From Streptomyces sp. NBC_00236 (GTDB lineage Bacteria > Actinomycetota > Actinomycetes > Streptomycetales > Streptomycetaceae): a stretch of DNA of 64,000 nt. This document shows positions 10,281 through 19,890 of this stretch, piece by piece. The notes under the pieces were generated by a model. That model had not been told where the DNA came from. It was given only the letters and a program-made list of their open reading frames with translations, and ran no database searches. The translations under genes and the position numbers were made by a program. How positions within the stretch are numbered: the first letter of the stretch is position 1; each line of letters begins with the position of its first letter. Where the stretch lies: assembly GCF_036195045.1 (NCBI RefSeq), contig NZ_CP108100.1, forward strand, positions 4,650,001-4,714,000. Reading direction: 5' to 3'.

Positions 10281-11552
10281 TCAGCCGGCCGACGAGGGCG
10301 CGCACACCGTCGCGTCCTGCGCCGCCTCCCGCGAAGCCGCGGCCGGGGCGCCCGCCACCAGCCGGGACGAGGCGTTGCGGCTGCGCTGCAACCGCAGCGA
10401 GAGGACCACCGTCACCAGCGCCAGCACGGTCATCGCCGCCCCCGCCCACGCGGTGGCCTCGAAACCGAAGTCCAGGTCGATCACCGTGCCGCCCAGCCAG
10501 GGCCCGCCGGTGTTGCCCAGGTTGAACGCGGCCGTGGTCGTCGCGCCCGCCAGCGTCGGGGCGGCGCCCGCGACGTTGAACATGCGGGCGTTCAGCGCCG
10601 GAGCCGTGTAGAACGCCGACAGTCCCAGCAGGAACGAGAGCACGATCACGGCGGCCTGGTTCGACGCGAACAGCGCCAGCGCCGCCAGGAACACCGTCGA
10701 GGCCGCGATCCCGCTCAGCAGCACCCCGAAGAGGTGCGCGTCCGCGACCCGGCCGCCGATCACCGTGCCGATCAGCGCACCGATCCCGAACAGCGCGAGC
10801 ACGGTCGGCACCCAGCCCGAGTCCAGCCCGGCGACGTCCGTCAGCAGCGGCGCGAGATAGCTGAACGCGCAGAACACACCGCCCGCCGCGAGCGCGGTGA
10901 GCACGATGGAGAGCCACACCTGCCGGTCGCGGTAGATGGCCAGCTCCCGCTTGAGCTGTGGCTTCTCGTCCGGCAGCGGGATGCGGGGGATCAGTGTCGC
11001 CACCCCGGCCAGCGCCACGGCGGAGGCCGCCCCGACCGCCCAGAACGCCGACCGCCAGCCCAGGTTCTCGCCCAGGAAGGCACCCAGCGGCACTCCCAGC
11101 ACGTTCGCGACGGACAGTCCGCCGATCATCACGGCCATCGCACGGGCCCGCTGGTTCACCGGCACCATCGCGATGGCGACGGCCGCCCCGACCGCCCAGA
11201 ACCCGGCGCACGCGAGTGCGCTGATCACCCGGGACGCGAAGAGCACCTCGTACGTCGGCGCGAGCGCACCCGCGACCTGGCCGAGGCCGAAGACGGAGAT
11301 CAGCGCGATGAGCGTGGTGCGGCGCGGCAGCCGGAGGGTGGCCACGGCGAGCAGCGGGGCGCCGACCACCATGCCGATCGCGAAGGCGGATATGAGGAGC
11401 CCGGCCCGTGGGATCGACACGTTCATGTCATCGGCGATGGGCGGCAGCAGCCCGGAGAGCATGAACTCGCTGGTACCGAGTGCGAAGACCGAGAGGCCGA
11501 GGATGTACACGGCCAGGGGCATACGGGAGCGGCGAGCGGCGGAGTCGGGCAT
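10281..11552 (-). CDS. MFS drug-efflux transporter, Cmx/CmrA type
   Basis: The 423-residue transporter has about 12 membrane segments. The N-terminus LGLSVFALGTSEFMLSGLL and the loop LRLPRRTT closely match the Cmx/CmrA chloramphenicol efflux group of actinomycetes. The substrate is an inference from that resemblance; related proteins export other compounds or arabinose. The start MPDSAARRSRMPLAVY at 11552 is chosen because upstream residues look like non-coding DNA. An HD-domain gene ends 72 bases upstream on the same strand. Confidence 0.85.
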   Translation of the reverse strand: MPDSAARRSRMPLAVYILGLSVFALGTSEFMLSGLLPPIADDMNVSIPRAGLLISAFAIGMVVGAPLLAVATLRLPRRTTLIALISVFGLGQVAGALAPTYEVLFASRVISALACAGFWAVGAAVAIAMVPVNQRARAMAVMIGGLSVANVLGVPLGAFLGENLGWRSAFWAVGAASAVALAGVATLIPRIPLPDEKPQLKRELAIYRDRQVWLSIVLTALAAGGVFCAFSYLAPLLTDVAGLDSGWVPTVLALFGIGALIGTVIGGRVADAHLFGVLLSGIAASTVFLAALALFASNQAAVIVLSFLLGLSAFYTAPALNARMFNVAGAAPTLAGATTTAAFNLGNTGGPWLGGTVIDLDFGFEATAWAGAAMTVLALVTVVLSLRLQRSRNASSRLVAGAPAAASREAAQDATVCAPSSAG

Positions 11553-11624
11553 GACAGGTTCCAACGGCCAAACGGTCCCGCACATTCCCCGCGCTCCGCT
11601 CTGCCCCCGGTGCGGGTGAGGCAC

Positions 11625-12296
11625 TCAGTGCGTGAGCAGCTCCAGCTCGGTGGCCAGATTGTGCCGGGCCCGCGCCTCCCACTCGGCGGCCCCGTGCGGG
11701 GTACGGAACAGCCGCGGCAGCTCCAGAAGCTGCCGCAGCACCGCCGCCCGGCCCTCACGGAACGCCTCGTCGGGGACGAAGCCGTACTCCTCGCGCACCC
11801 GGGCCGCGTACTCCGCGTACTCCTTGGGCGGTGACGCGAGGATCGCGAGGTCCGCGTCGCACAGCGCCTCGCCGTTCGTGTCGCCGGCGGCCGGGTCGTG
11901 CGTGACCGTGAGCCGGACCAGGCGGGCGACCTCGGCGGTGGTCGCGGCGGGCACCCCGGCCTCCGACAGGGCGCGCTCGGCGAGGACGGCGCTGCGCTCC
12001 TCGTTCTCGGAACGGTCCGGCCGGTAGACCGCGTCGTGGAACCACGCGGCCAGCCGTACCGCGTCCGCGTCCGCGGCATGTCCGGCGAGCGTGTCGATGT
12101 GGCCGAGGACCGCGGCCAGGTGGGCGGTGGTGTGGTAGCGCCGCTGGGGCTCGGCCCACCGCTCCAGGAGGTTGTCGGCGTACGGCAGCGGGTCGGGGCC
12201 CGCATCGCCGCCCCGGGCCGCGACGAGGCACTCGTGCCAGCGGCCGCGGAGCGTGTCGGCCTCACCGCTGCGCGGGGCCGGGTCCATGTCGTCCAT
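11625..12296 (-). CDS. HD-domain phosphohydrolase-like protein
   Basis: The 223-residue protein has metal-ligand motifs YHTTAHL (His55 region) and WFHDAVY (His87-Asp88), then LTVTHDP and CDADLAIL. This is the pattern of bacterial predicted metal-dependent HD hydrolases, which often act on nucleotides; the substrate is unknown. The ATG at 12296 fits a leaderless start: TAGGCT (12303-12308 read in reverse) ends 6 bases upstream. Four of those six bases belong to the end of the inverted-repeat element next door, so that element helps form this promoter. Confidence 0.85.
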   Translation of the reverse strand: MDDMDPAPRSGEADTLRGRWHECLVAARGGDAGPDPLPYADNLLERWAEPQRRYHTTAHLAAVLGHIDTLAGHAADADAVRLAAWFHDAVYRPDRSENEERSAVLAERALSEAGVPAATTAEVARLVRLTVTHDPAAGDTNGEALCDADLAILASPPKEYAEYAARVREEYGFVPDEAFREGRAAVLRQLLELPRLFRTPHGAAEWEARARHNLATELELLTH

Positions 12297-12304
12297 GCTC
12301 CGAG

Positions 12305-12474
12305 CCTAAGGGCTGTCCCGCAATTCCTGGCGGGCGCGCGACGCCAGCTACGGCACCTCGCCGCGTTGTCGAAACGCCCGAATACATCCAGTATGCGAGC
12401 GCCTCTCCGCCTTGCGATGCACCGCATCTGACGCCGCGCGCTGATCCACCAGGAATTGCGGGACAGCCCTTAGG
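12305..12474. mobile_element. 170-bp MITE-like element with 26-bp perfect inverted ends
   Basis: Bases 12305-12330 and 12449-12474 are perfect reverse complements. They begin CCTAAGGGCTGTCCCGC and end GCGGGACAGCCCTTAGG. Pairing continues inward with mismatches for about another 20 bases (GCGCGCGACGCC against GGCGTCAGCG-like sequence). No protein is encoded. Elements of this look are scattered between genes in many Streptomyces genomes. No clear target duplication could be identified. Confidence 0.75.
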
Positions 12475-12554
12475 GCGTTCGGCAGGCTGTGTCCTTGTTC
12501 ACCGTGGGCGGTGAATCCCAAGTCCGCCCGCGGCCGGGATGGTTGGCTGGTCCC

Positions 12555-13211
12555 ATGGCTGACGAACGCGATCCCGAACTGCCCGGTCTCCTCCTGCGCA
12601 CGGAGCGGGACGCCCTGCTCCCGCTGCTGCGGTCCGCCGCGGACGGCGACTTCGACCTGCGCACCGCGTGCCCCGGCTGGACGGTGCGGGACGTGCTCGC
12701 GCACTGCGGATCCGTGCTGAGCCGGGTCGTGGAGAGCCGCTTCGGACCGGATGTGTTCAGCCCCGAGTGCAACGACCGGGACATCGCCGAACGCGCCGAC
12801 TGGACGCACCCGCAGGTCGTGGACGAACTGGAGCGGGGCATGACCGACGCCGGTCCGGCGATCGCCGCGGCGGGCGGGATCCTGGACGCGGTGGCGCTGG
12901 GGGAGTGGGTGCACGCGGGGGACGTACGCGAGGCATGGGGGCTGCCCGGGGCGTACGCGGGCCCGGGGTTCCCGTACGCGCTCGGCCTCCTCGTCCCGCG
13001 CGCCCTGCGCCGCAAGGTGCCGCTGCTCGTCGCGGAGCTCACGGACAGCGGGCGGGAAGTGACCCTCGGCGTCGAGCAGGAGGGCCGGGCCCCCGGGCGG
13101 TACCGGGGCGACGGGTCGACCCTGATCAGGCTGTGCGCGGGCCGCCCCCTCGTGGGGACGCGGTACGAGCTGGAGGGCGTCCGGGAGCGCGAGCTCGGCC
13201 TCTTCGACTGA
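12555..13211 (+). CDS. mycothiol-dependent maleylpyruvate-isomerase-like (TIGR03083) protein
   Basis: This 218-residue protein has an MDMPI/DinB-like N-terminal helical bundle with the marker TACPGWTVRDVLAHCGSVL. Later come ALGEWVHAGDVREAWG, which carries a family His-Asp pair, and a short beta-rich tail. Family members are often mycothiol-dependent thiol transferases or isomerases, and most are uncharacterised. The frame is open further upstream, but the ATG at 12555 lies 6 bases after TTGGCT, the leaderless spacing seen elsewhere here. It is followed 43 bases later by pxpA. Confidence 0.8.
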   Translation: MADERDPELPGLLLRTERDALLPLLRSAADGDFDLRTACPGWTVRDVLAHCGSVLSRVVESRFGPDVFSPECNDRDIAERADWTHPQVVDELERGMTDAGPAIAAAGGILDAVALGEWVHAGDVREAWGLPGAYAGPGFPYALGLLVPRALRRKVPLLVAELTDSGREVTLGVEQEGRAPGRYRGDGSTLIRLCAGRPLVGTRYELEGVRERELGLFD

Positions 13212-13254
13212 GACGGACCGCCGCACGGGGCGGGACGGGCGCTACCGTGCGGCC

Positions 13255-14073
13255 GTGACCAATCTGACGAACGTGCCCGGCAGCGCAGACCGGCCGGACC
13301 CATGGGGCCGGTCGGTCGCGGTCATGGACCTCAACGCGGACCTGGGCGAGGGCTTCGGACGCTGGACGCTCACCGACGACGAGGCTCTTCTCGCCTGTGT
13401 GACCAGCGCCAACGTGGCCTGCGGATTCCACGCGGGGGACGCCTCCGTGATGCGGCGGGTCTGCGACTCGGCGGCCGTCCGGGGCGTACGGATCGGGGCG
13501 CAGGTCTCGTACCGCGACCTGGCCGGCTTCGGGCGCCGCGCCATGGACGTACCGGCCGACGAACTCGCCGCCGAAGTGGCTTACCAGATCGGTGCGTTGC
13601 GGGTGTTCGCCGAGGCGGCCGGTTCCCGCGTCTCGTACGTGAAACCGCACGGCGCCCTCTACAACCGCACCGTCCGCGACGACGAGCAGGCCGCCGCCGT
13701 CATCGAGGGCGTCCGGCTGGCGGGCGGGGACCCGGCCGTCCTCGGGCTGCCCGGTTCCCGGCTGCTCGCCCGCGCCGCGGAGGCGGGTCTGACCGCCGTG
13801 GAGGAGGCCTTCGCCGACCGCGCGTACACCCCGCAGGGCACCCTCGTGCCGCGCGGTGAGCCCGGGGCGGTGGTGCACGACCCGGACGAGGTCGTACGCC
13901 GCAGCGTGGGCTTCGCCGTCGACCGCGGGGTGACCGGGGCGGACGGCGGCCGGATACCCGTCGTCGCCCGGTCCCTGTGCGTCCACGGCGACACCCCCGG
14001 CGCCGCCGCACTCGCCCGGCGGGTGCGGGCGGCGCTGGAAGAGGCGGGCGTCGCGGTGCGGGCGTTCGCATGA
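13255..14073 (+). CDS. pxpA: 5-oxoprolinase subunit A (LamB/YcsF family)
   Basis: PxpA works with PxpB and PxpC to hydrolyse 5-oxoproline to glutamate using ATP. The 272-residue protein contains the family opening MDLNADLGEGFGRW, then ACGFHAGD, VKPHGALYN and FADRAYTPQGTLVPR. The GTG at 13255 sits 6 bases after TACCGT, a leaderless-type promoter. A shorter start at ATG 13324, where the family homology begins, is possible. Its stop overlaps the pxpB start by ATGA, so the three genes are coupled. Confidence 0.93.
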   Translation: MTNLTNVPGSADRPDPWGRSVAVMDLNADLGEGFGRWTLTDDEALLACVTSANVACGFHAGDASVMRRVCDSAAVRGVRIGAQVSYRDLAGFGRRAMDVPADELAAEVAYQIGALRVFAEAAGSRVSYVKPHGALYNRTVRDDEQAAAVIEGVRLAGGDPAVLGLPGSRLLARAAEAGLTAVEEAFADRAYTPQGTLVPRGEPGAVVHDPDEVVRRSVGFAVDRGVTGADGGRIPVVARSLCVHGDTPGAAALARRVRAALEEAGVAVRAFA

Positions 14074-14729
14074 GCGCGGAAGGACGGACCGGTCGGCCGC
14101 TCGTCGTGCTGCCCGCCGGACCCCGGGCGCTGCTGGTCGAGCTGGACGGCCGGGAGGCCACGGAGGCGTTCCACGCGGAGGTGCTGCGGCGCCGCACGGC
14201 GGGTGAACTGCCCGACGTGCGCGACATCGTGCCCGGCGAGCGGACGGTGCTGCTCGACGGCATCGCACGGGACGCCGCCGCCGCGCTCGCCCGGGAGCTG
14301 CCGGCCTGGCACATACCGCCGCCGCTCCCCGGTGCGGCCGCGGCGGTGGAGCTCCCCGTCGTGTACGACGGCCCGGACCTGGCCGATGTCGCCGAGGCCT
14401 GGGGGGTGGCCGTCGCCGAGGTGTCCCGCATCCACGCCGGAACCGAGTTCCGGGTCGCCTTCTGCGGGTTCGCCCCCGGCTTCGGTTACCTGACCGGCCT
14501 GCCGGACCGCCTCCACCTGCCGCGCCGGGCGACCCCGCGCACCCGGGTCCCGGCGGGCGCGGTCGCGCTGGCCGGCCCGTACACCGGGGTGTACCCGCGC
14601 CCGTCCCCCGGCGGCTGGCAGCTCATCGGCCGGCTGCCGGACCCCGGCCCGCTGTGGGACCCGCACCGCGAACCGGCCGCGCTGCTGGGGCCGGGCGCGC
14701 GGGTCCGCTTCGTGGAGGCGGGGGAATGA
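14070..14729 (+). CDS. pxpB: 5-oxoprolinase subunit B (KipI / allophanate hydrolase subunit 1-like)
   Basis: The 219-residue protein has the KipI/AHS1 domain, with marks IHAGTEFRVAFCGFAPGFGYL, LPRRATPRTRVPAGAVALAG and GVYPRPSPGGWQLIG. Its ATG overlaps the pxpA stop, and its own stop overlaps the pxpC ATG. In B. subtilis the homologue was first named KipI, a kinase inhibitor. In this three-gene setting the enzyme role is much more likely. Confidence 0.93.
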   Translation: MSAEGRTGRPLVVLPAGPRALLVELDGREATEAFHAEVLRRRTAGELPDVRDIVPGERTVLLDGIARDAAAALARELPAWHIPPPLPGAAAAVELPVVYDGPDLADVAEAWGVAVAEVSRIHAGTEFRVAFCGFAPGFGYLTGLPDRLHLPRRATPRTRVPAGAVALAGPYTGVYPRPSPGGWQLIGRLPDPGPLWDPHREPAALLGPGARVRFVEAGE

Positions 14730-15592
14730 GCGCAGGGCTGGAGGTCGTCCGCGCCGGGGCCCTGACCACCGTGCAGGACGAGGGCCGTGCCGGACTGGCC
14801 CATCTGGGCGTCGGACGGGCGGGCGCCCTCGACGCACCCGCCGCCGCGCTCGCCAACCGGCTCGCCGGCAACCCGGTCACCGCGGCCGTCCTGGAGACGA
14901 CCGCCACCGGCTGCGCCGTCCGCCCGGACCGTGCGGTGCGGGTGGTCGTCGGCGGGGCGCCGTGCCGGGTGACGGTGGACGGGCGGCCGGTGGCGTGGGG
15001 CGCCGCGGTGCACGTGCCGGCGGGTGCGGTGCTGGAGGCGGGGCCCGCGGTGCACGGACTGCGCAGCTACCTGGCGTTCGCGGGCGGCGTGGCGGCGGAC
15101 CCGGTGCTCGGCAGCAGATCCGCCGACCTGCTCTCCGGTCTGGGCCCCGCGCCCCTGCGCGACGGGGACGTACTGCCCCTGGGCCCGCCCCCGCAGGCCG
15201 GCGAGCCGCCCGCCGGCGCGGTGCCGTGGCCGGGCGCGCCCGGCGGACTCGTGCTCCCGGTGCACTTCGGCCCCCGCCACACCTGGTTCACGCCCGCCGC
15301 GCTCCGTACGTTCACCACCGCGGCGTACCGCGTCTCCGCGCAGAGCAACCGCATCGGCCTGCGCACCGAGGGCCCGCCGCTTGAGCGGGCCCGTACCGGT
15401 GAACTGCCCAGCGAGGGCATGGTGCTCGGAGCCGTCCAGGTCCCGCCGGACGGCCGCCCGGTGGTGTTCCTCAACGACCACCCGACGACGGGCGGTTATC
15501 CGGTGGTGGGCGTCGTCCCCGAAGCGGCGCTGGCGGCTGCCGCCCAGGCGGGGGCGGGGTCGGTGGTGCGGTTCGTACGCGCCGGGAGGTGA
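14726..15592 (+). CDS. pxpC: 5-oxoprolinase subunit C (KipA / biotin-dependent carboxyltransferase-like)
   Basis: The 288-residue AHS2-domain protein shows [34 protein letters not shown], then [24 protein letters not shown] and the end motif [14 protein letters not shown]. It completes the PxpABC complex. It starts at ATG 14726 within the pxpB stop. A strong 23-bp hairpin 60 bases downstream probably ends the operon. Confidence 0.93.
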   Translation: MSAGLEVVRAGALTTVQDEGRAGLAHLGVGRAGALDAPAAALANRLAGNPVTAAVLETTATGCAVRPDRAVRVVVGGAPCRVTVDGRPVAWGAAVHVPAGAVLEAGPAVHGLRSYLAFAGGVAADPVLGSRSADLLSGLGPAPLRDGDVLPLGPPPQAGEPPAGAVPWPGAPGGLVLPVHFGPRHTWFTPAALRTFTTAAYRVSAQSNRIGLRTEGPPLERARTGELPSEGMVLGAVQVPPDGRPVVFLNDHPTTGGYPVVGVVPEAALAAAAQAGAGSVVRFVRAGR

Positions 15593-15652
15593 GCGGTGGC
15601 ACAGGAGTCGTGTGGGGCGTCGCGCGATATTCGCACGACATGGCCGGGCGCC

Positions 15653-15702
15653 TCTGGAACGCTCCGTACGCGGGCCCGCGCCCGCGTACGGAGCGTTCCA
15701 GA
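15653..15702. terminator. perfect 23-bp hairpin after pxpC
   Basis: Bases 15653-15675 and 15680-15702 are exact reverse complements (starting TCTGGAACGCTCCG) around a CCGC loop. This is far more regular than a typical intrinsic terminator. It ends 18 bases before the acetyltransferase start, so it may also act on that gene's leader. Confidence 0.7.
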
Positions 15703-15720
15703 CGACTGAACGGACGAGTG

Positions 15721-16347
15721 ATGGCTTTCGCGCTGCAAGGGCCGGTTCTGGAGGGTGCGCGTGTGCGCCTGGAGCCGCTGGGACACCGACATGCGGAGGA
15801 TCTGGCGGTCGCCGCGGAGGAGGACCGGACCTCGTACCGGTTCACGTGGGTGCCTCGCGCGCATGAGGTCGGCGAGTACGTCGACGCCCAGCTGGCCCGC
15901 ACCGCCACCGGGAAGCTGTTCCCGTACGCGCAGATCGACCGGGCGTCCGGCCGAGCGGTCGGCGTCACGGCGTACTGGGAGCCCCGGTACTGGCTGGGCG
16001 AGGACACGCTGAGCGCGATCGAGGTCGGCTTCACCTGGCTCGCCGCCTCCGCGCAGGGCTCGGGAATCAACGCCGAGGCCAAGTACCTGCTGTTCCGGCA
16101 CGCGTTCGAGGCGTGGGGCGTGGCGCGCGTCGACCTGAAGACCGATGCCCGCAACAGCCGTTCCCGTGCCGCGATCGAAGCGGCGGGCGCGAGCTTCGAG
16201 GGCGTGCTGCGGAACTGGTCCCGGTCGTGGGCGCCGGGCGAGGACGGGCGCCTGCGGGACTCCGCGATCTTCTCGATCACGGCGGAGGAGTGGCCGGACC
16301 GCCGGAAGGCGCTCGAAGAGCGCATCGCACGCGCCGGTGGGGCCTGA
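15721..16347 (+). CDS. GNAT-family acetyltransferase (RimJ-like)
   Basis: The 208-residue protein starts [21 protein letters not shown]. This opening, the [18 protein letters not shown] segment (acetyl-CoA loop region) and the [21 protein letters not shown] motif place it with ribosomal-protein-type N-acetyltransferases (Acetyltransf_3). The substrate is unknown. The ATG at 15721 is preferred over an in-frame one upstream because that stretch would have to read through the hairpin. It is convergent with copA, 45 bases away. Confidence 0.88.
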   Translation: MAFALQGPVLEGARVRLEPLGHRHAEDLAVAAEEDRTSYRFTWVPRAHEVGEYVDAQLARTATGKLFPYAQIDRASGRAVGVTAYWEPRYWLGEDTLSAIEVGFTWLAASAQGSGINAEAKYLLFRHAFEAWGVARVDLKTDARNSRSRAAIEAAGASFEGVLRNWSRSWAPGEDGRLRDSAIFSITAEEWPDRRKALEERIARAGGA

Positions 16348-16392
16348 TCCACCGGACCGACCCCACACGCGCGTGCCGCGTACGGCAGTGCC

Positions 16393-18693
16393 CTACACCC
16401 CCGCCCGGAACCCGCGCAGCCGCAGCGAGTTGCCGACCACGAACACCGAGGAGAACGCCATCGCGGCCCCCGCGATCATCGGGTTCAGCAGGCCCATCGC
16501 GGCCAGCGGCAGCGCCGCCACGTTGTAGGCGAAGGCCCAGAACAGGTTCGTACGGATGGTGCCGAGGGTCTTCCGTGACAGCCGGATCGCGTCCGCGGCG
16601 GCCCGCAGGTCCCCGCGTACCAGGGTCAGGTCGCCGGCCTCGATCGCGGCGTCCGTGCCCGTGCCCATGGCGAGGCCCAGGTCGGCCTGGGCGAGGGCCG
16701 CGGCGTCGTTCACTCCGTCGCCGACCATAGCGACCGAACGCCCCTCGCCCTGGAGGCGCTTGACGACGTCGACCTTGTCCTGCGGCATGACCTCCGCGTA
16801 CACCTCGTCGATGCCGACCTCGGCCGCGACCGACTCCGCGACCGCCCGGTTGTCGCCGGTCAGCAGGATCGGTGTCAGGCCGAGCCTGCGCAGGCGCGCA
16901 ATCGCCTCCGCGCTGGTGTCCTTCACCGCGTCGGCCACCTCCAGGACCGCACGCGCCTCGCCGTCCCAGGCGACCGCGATAGCGGTACGGCCGGCGGCCT
17001 CCGCCTCGGCCTTGCGACGGGCCAGCTCCACGGGCAGGTGGATCTCCCACTCGGACAGCAGCTGCTCGCGGCCCACCAGGACGGCGTGGCCCTCGACGAT
17101 GCCCTGGACGCCGAGTCCGGGCACGTTGGCGAAGTCCTCGGGGGTGGGGAGCGCGGCGCCGGTGCGGTCGGTGGCTCCGGTGGCGACGGCCTGGGCGATG
17201 GGGTGTTCGGAGGCGTGTTCCAGGGCTCCGGCGAGGCGCAGGACGTCGTTCTCGGTGGTGCCGGGTGCGGTGTGGACAGTCTGGAGGGTCATCTTTCCGG
17301 TGGTGACGGTGCCGGTCTTGTCGAGGACGATGGTGTCGACGCGGCGGGTGGTCTCCAGGACTTCGGGGCCCTTGATGAGGATGCCGAGCTGGGCGCCGCG
17401 TCCGGTGCCGACCATGAGGGCGGTCGGGGTGGCGAGGCCCAGGGCGCACGGGCAGGCGATGATCAGTACGGCGACGGCGGCCGTGAACGCGGCCGTCAGG
17501 CCCTCCCCGCTGCCCAGCCAGAAGCCGAGCGTGCCGAGCGCGAGCGCGATCACGACGGGGACGAACACCGCCGAGATCCGGTCGGCCAGCCGCTGGGCCG
17601 CGGCCTTGCCGTTCTGCGCGTCCTCGACCAGCTTCGCCATCCGCGCCAGCTGGGTGTCGGCGCCGACCCGCGTCGCCTCGACGACGAGCCGGCCGCCCGC
17701 GTTCAGCGTCGCGCCGGTCACCGTGTCGCCGACCGTGACCTCGACGGGCACGGACTCACCGGTGAGCATCGACGCGTCCACCGCCGAACTGCCCTCCACC
17801 ACGGTGCCGTCGGTCGCGATCTTCTCGCCCGGGCGGACCAGGAACCGGTCACCGACCCGGAGATCCTCCGTGGCCACGGTGACCTCACGGCCTTCGCGCA
17901 GGACGGTGACCTCCTTCGCGCCGAGCTCCAGCAGCGCCTTCAGCGCGGCGCCCGCCTTCCGCTTGGAACGGGCCTCGAAGTAGCGCCCGGCCAGGATGAA
18001 CGCGGTGACGCCCGCGGCGGCCTCCAGATAGATGTTCCCGGAGCCGTCGCTGCGGCCGATGGTCAGCTCGAAGGGGTGCGTCATGCCGGTCATCCCGGCG
18101 GTGCCGAAGAACAGTGCCCACAGCGACCACAGGAACGCGGCCGAGGTGCCGACCGAGATCAGCGTGTCCATGGTGGCCGCGCCGTGCCGGGCGTTGGTCC
18201 ACGCGGCACGGTGGAAGGGCCAGGCGGCGTACGTGACGACGGGGGCGGTGAGGGTGAGGGAGAGCCACTGCCAGTTGTCGAACTGGAGCGCCGGGATCAT
18301 CGACATCGCGATCACCGGCACCGCGAGCAGGACCGCGGTGATCAGCCGCTGCCGCAGCTGGCGCAGCTCGTCCGCCTCCACCGTCCCGGCGGGGGCGTCG
18401 CCGCCGCGTACCGGCGGAGCGGGCTCGTGCGCGGTGTAGCCGGTCTTCTCGACCGTGGCGATCAGGTCCTGTACGGAGACGTCCTCGCCCCGGTAGCTGA
18501 CCTTGGCCTTCTCGGTGGAGTAGTTGACGGTGGCCTCGACCCCGTCCATCCGGTTGAGCTTCTTCTCGATACGGGCCGCGCACGAGGCACAGGTCATGCC
18601 GCCGATGGCGAGCTCGACCTCTGCGGCGACGCCGGTACCGGTGGAGCCACTGGGGGCAGTGGTGCCGGTGGTGGCTGCGGTCTGCGCGGACAC
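16393..18693 (-). CDS. copA: copper-translocating P1B-type ATPase
   Basis: This 766-residue exporter pumps Cu(I) out of the cytoplasm. It has one N-terminal heavy-metal domain with GGMTCASC (Cys35, Cys38), eight expected membrane helices, the transmembrane metal-binding motif CPC ([16 protein letters not shown]), the phosphorylation site DKTGT, and [10 protein letters not shown]. The GTG at 18693 has a GGAGG ribosome site; the frame is open upstream, but that part covers the operator. The promoter region holds a CsoR-like palindrome, so induction by copper is expected. cutC lies divergently. Confidence 0.94.
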   Translation of the reverse strand: MSAQTAATTGTTAPSGSTGTGVAAEVELAIGGMTCASCAARIEKKLNRMDGVEATVNYSTEKAKVSYRGEDVSVQDLIATVEKTGYTAHEPAPPVRGGDAPAGTVEADELRQLRQRLITAVLLAVPVIAMSMIPALQFDNWQWLSLTLTAPVVTYAAWPFHRAAWTNARHGAATMDTLISVGTSAAFLWSLWALFFGTAGMTGMTHPFELTIGRSDGSGNIYLEAAAGVTAFILAGRYFEARSKRKAGAALKALLELGAKEVTVLREGREVTVATEDLRVGDRFLVRPGEKIATDGTVVEGSSAVDASMLTGESVPVEVTVGDTVTGATLNAGGRLVVEATRVGADTQLARMAKLVEDAQNGKAAAQRLADRISAVFVPVVIALALGTLGFWLGSGEGLTAAFTAAVAVLIIACPCALGLATPTALMVGTGRGAQLGILIKGPEVLETTRRVDTIVLDKTGTVTTGKMTLQTVHTAPGTTENDVLRLAGALEHASEHPIAQAVATGATDRTGAALPTPEDFANVPGLGVQGIVEGHAVLVGREQLLSEWEIHLPVELARRKAEAEAAGRTAIAVAWDGEARAVLEVADAVKDTSAEAIARLRRLGLTPILLTGDNRAVAESVAAEVGIDEVYAEVMPQDKVDVVKRLQGEGRSVAMVGDGVNDAAALAQADLGLAMGTGTDAAIEAGDLTLVRGDLRAAADAIRLSRKTLGTIRTNLFWAFAYNVAALPLAAMGLLNPMIAGAAMAFSSVFVVGNSLRLRGFRAGV

Positions 18694-18714
18694 GGGGCCT
18701 CCTTCGATCGGTCC

Positions 18715-18737
18715 TACATACCCCTGGGGGGTATGTA
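18715..18737. promoter_or_regulatory. CsoR-type copper operator
   Basis: Perfect 10-bp arms TACATACCCC and GGGGTATGTA flank a 3-base centre, 22 bases upstream of the copA start. CsoR sites have this G-tract palindrome form. A second GC-tract site, GGTATACCCCCTGCCCC, starts at 18749 and may be another half-site or a promoter part. Confidence 0.75.
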
Positions 18738-18898
18738 TTGATGACTCAGGTATACCCCCTGCCCCTATGCGAACGCAAGGGTGATCTGCGAGGGAACCGC
18801 GGACCGCGCGCGTCCGGTCGACGGCCATGCGTCCGGCCTCGCGTATCTTCGCGTTCACGGTGAGGCTGCGCCCCAGGCCTACCGCCCCGTAGGCTGGC

Positions 18899-18914
18899 AT
18901 TGGACTAGACCTAT
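18899..18914. promoter_or_regulatory. DasR-like (dre) site candidate before cutC
   Basis: ATTGGACTAGACCTAT matches 12 of 16 positions of the DasR consensus ACTGGTCTAGACCACT, including the CTAG core. It lies 28 bases upstream of the cutC start. The arms are imperfect, so binding is uncertain. Confidence 0.35.
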
Positions 18915-18941
18915 TGATGGTTTCTGGAGGATTGGGTTCCC

Positions 18942-19631
18942 ATGAGCAACCGTGCAGTCCTGGAGGTGATCGCTCTCGACGCGGAGGACGCGGTCGCTGC
19001 CCAGGCGGGTGGTGCGGACCGGCTTGAGCTGGTCACCGACATGGCGGCGGACGGCCTCACCCCGTCCTGCGCGACGTTCGCGGCGATCCGCGCGGCGGTG
19101 GACATCCCGCTGCGGGTGATGCTCAGGGTGGCGGACGGCTTCGCGGCCGGCGACGTCGGCGTCCTCGTCCGCAAGGCGCGCGAACTCCGGGCGGAGGGTG
19201 CGGACGAGTTCGTGCTCGGCTTCCTGGACGAGGACGGCCACCCCGACCTCGTCGCGGTCGAGCGGATCGTCGCCGAGCTGGACGGCTGCAGCTGGACGTT
19301 CCACCGTGCGATCGACCGCGCGGCCGACCGGGACGCGCTGCGCAAGTCCCTCGCCGACCTGCCGGGCCTGGACACCTACCTCACCGCGGGTTCGGCCGCC
19401 GGGGTGGACGACGGCATCCCCACGCTGATCGTCGAGGCGGCACGCAAGGGCGAGCCGGGGTACGAGCCCCAGATCCTCGTGGGTGGCGGTCTGCGCCTGG
19501 AGCACCTGCCGGAGCTGCTGGGTGCGGGCATCGACGCCGTCCACATCGGCGGAGCGGCCCGGCCGGGCGGCTGGGCGGGGCCGGTGGACGTGGCGGCGGT
19601 ACGGCAGTGGCGGGACGTGCTCGACGGGTAG
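18942..19631 (+). CDS. cutC: CutC-family protein (copper homeostasis)
   Basis: The 229-residue TIM-barrel protein has the family marks [51 protein letters not shown] and ILVGGGLR. CutC was named for copper tolerance, but its biochemical role is unsettled. The location divergent from copA, with a CsoR box between them, supports a link to copper here. The ATG has a good GGAGGATT ribosome site. Confidence 0.92.
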   Translation: MSNRAVLEVIALDAEDAVAAQAGGADRLELVTDMAADGLTPSCATFAAIRAAVDIPLRVMLRVADGFAAGDVGVLVRKARELRAEGADEFVLGFLDEDGHPDLVAVERIVAELDGCSWTFHRAIDRAADRDALRKSLADLPGLDTYLTAGSAAGVDDGIPTLIVEAARKGEPGYEPQILVGGGLRLEHLPELLGAGIDAVHIGGAARPGGWAGPVDVAAVRQWRDVLDG

Positions 19632-19781
19632 GGCATTCGCGTGCGGACTTTGAGGGCGGGGGCGGGATGCCGGGACACGGCAGCCCGCCCCCCAGTCGTT
19701 TCCGGCGGCGTTCGCAGGCTCGTGCTGTCATGACCCTGGCGCAACAAACGCCCCCGGCTTCACAATGGCGACACGGCGGTG

Positions 19782-19795
19782 TGGGAACGCTCCCA
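19782..19795. promoter_or_regulatory. CebR box 1
   Basis: TGGGAACGCTCCCA differs at one base from the CebR consensus TGGGAGCGCTCCCA, the cellobiose-responsive repressor site. It lies 95 bases upstream of the cellulase start. Confidence 0.8.
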
Positions 19796-19825
19796 CGGTG
19801 CCTCCCCGGCATTTTCTACTGCTCA

Positions 19826-19839
19826 TGGGAGCGTTCCCA
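19826..19839. promoter_or_regulatory. CebR box 2
   Basis: TGGGAGCGTTCCCA also differs at one base from the consensus. It lies 44 bases downstream of box 1, centre to centre. Confidence 0.8.
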
Positions 19840-19890
19840 CCGCTCATCCGCCACCCCCTGGACGTATTCGCCCCTACCGAAAGGCCCCCG

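Noticed and set aside
12348..13226. Minus-strand open frame across the MITE-like element and the isomerase-like gene
   Set aside because: It opposes the clear plus-strand MDMPI protein and reads through the inverted repeat.
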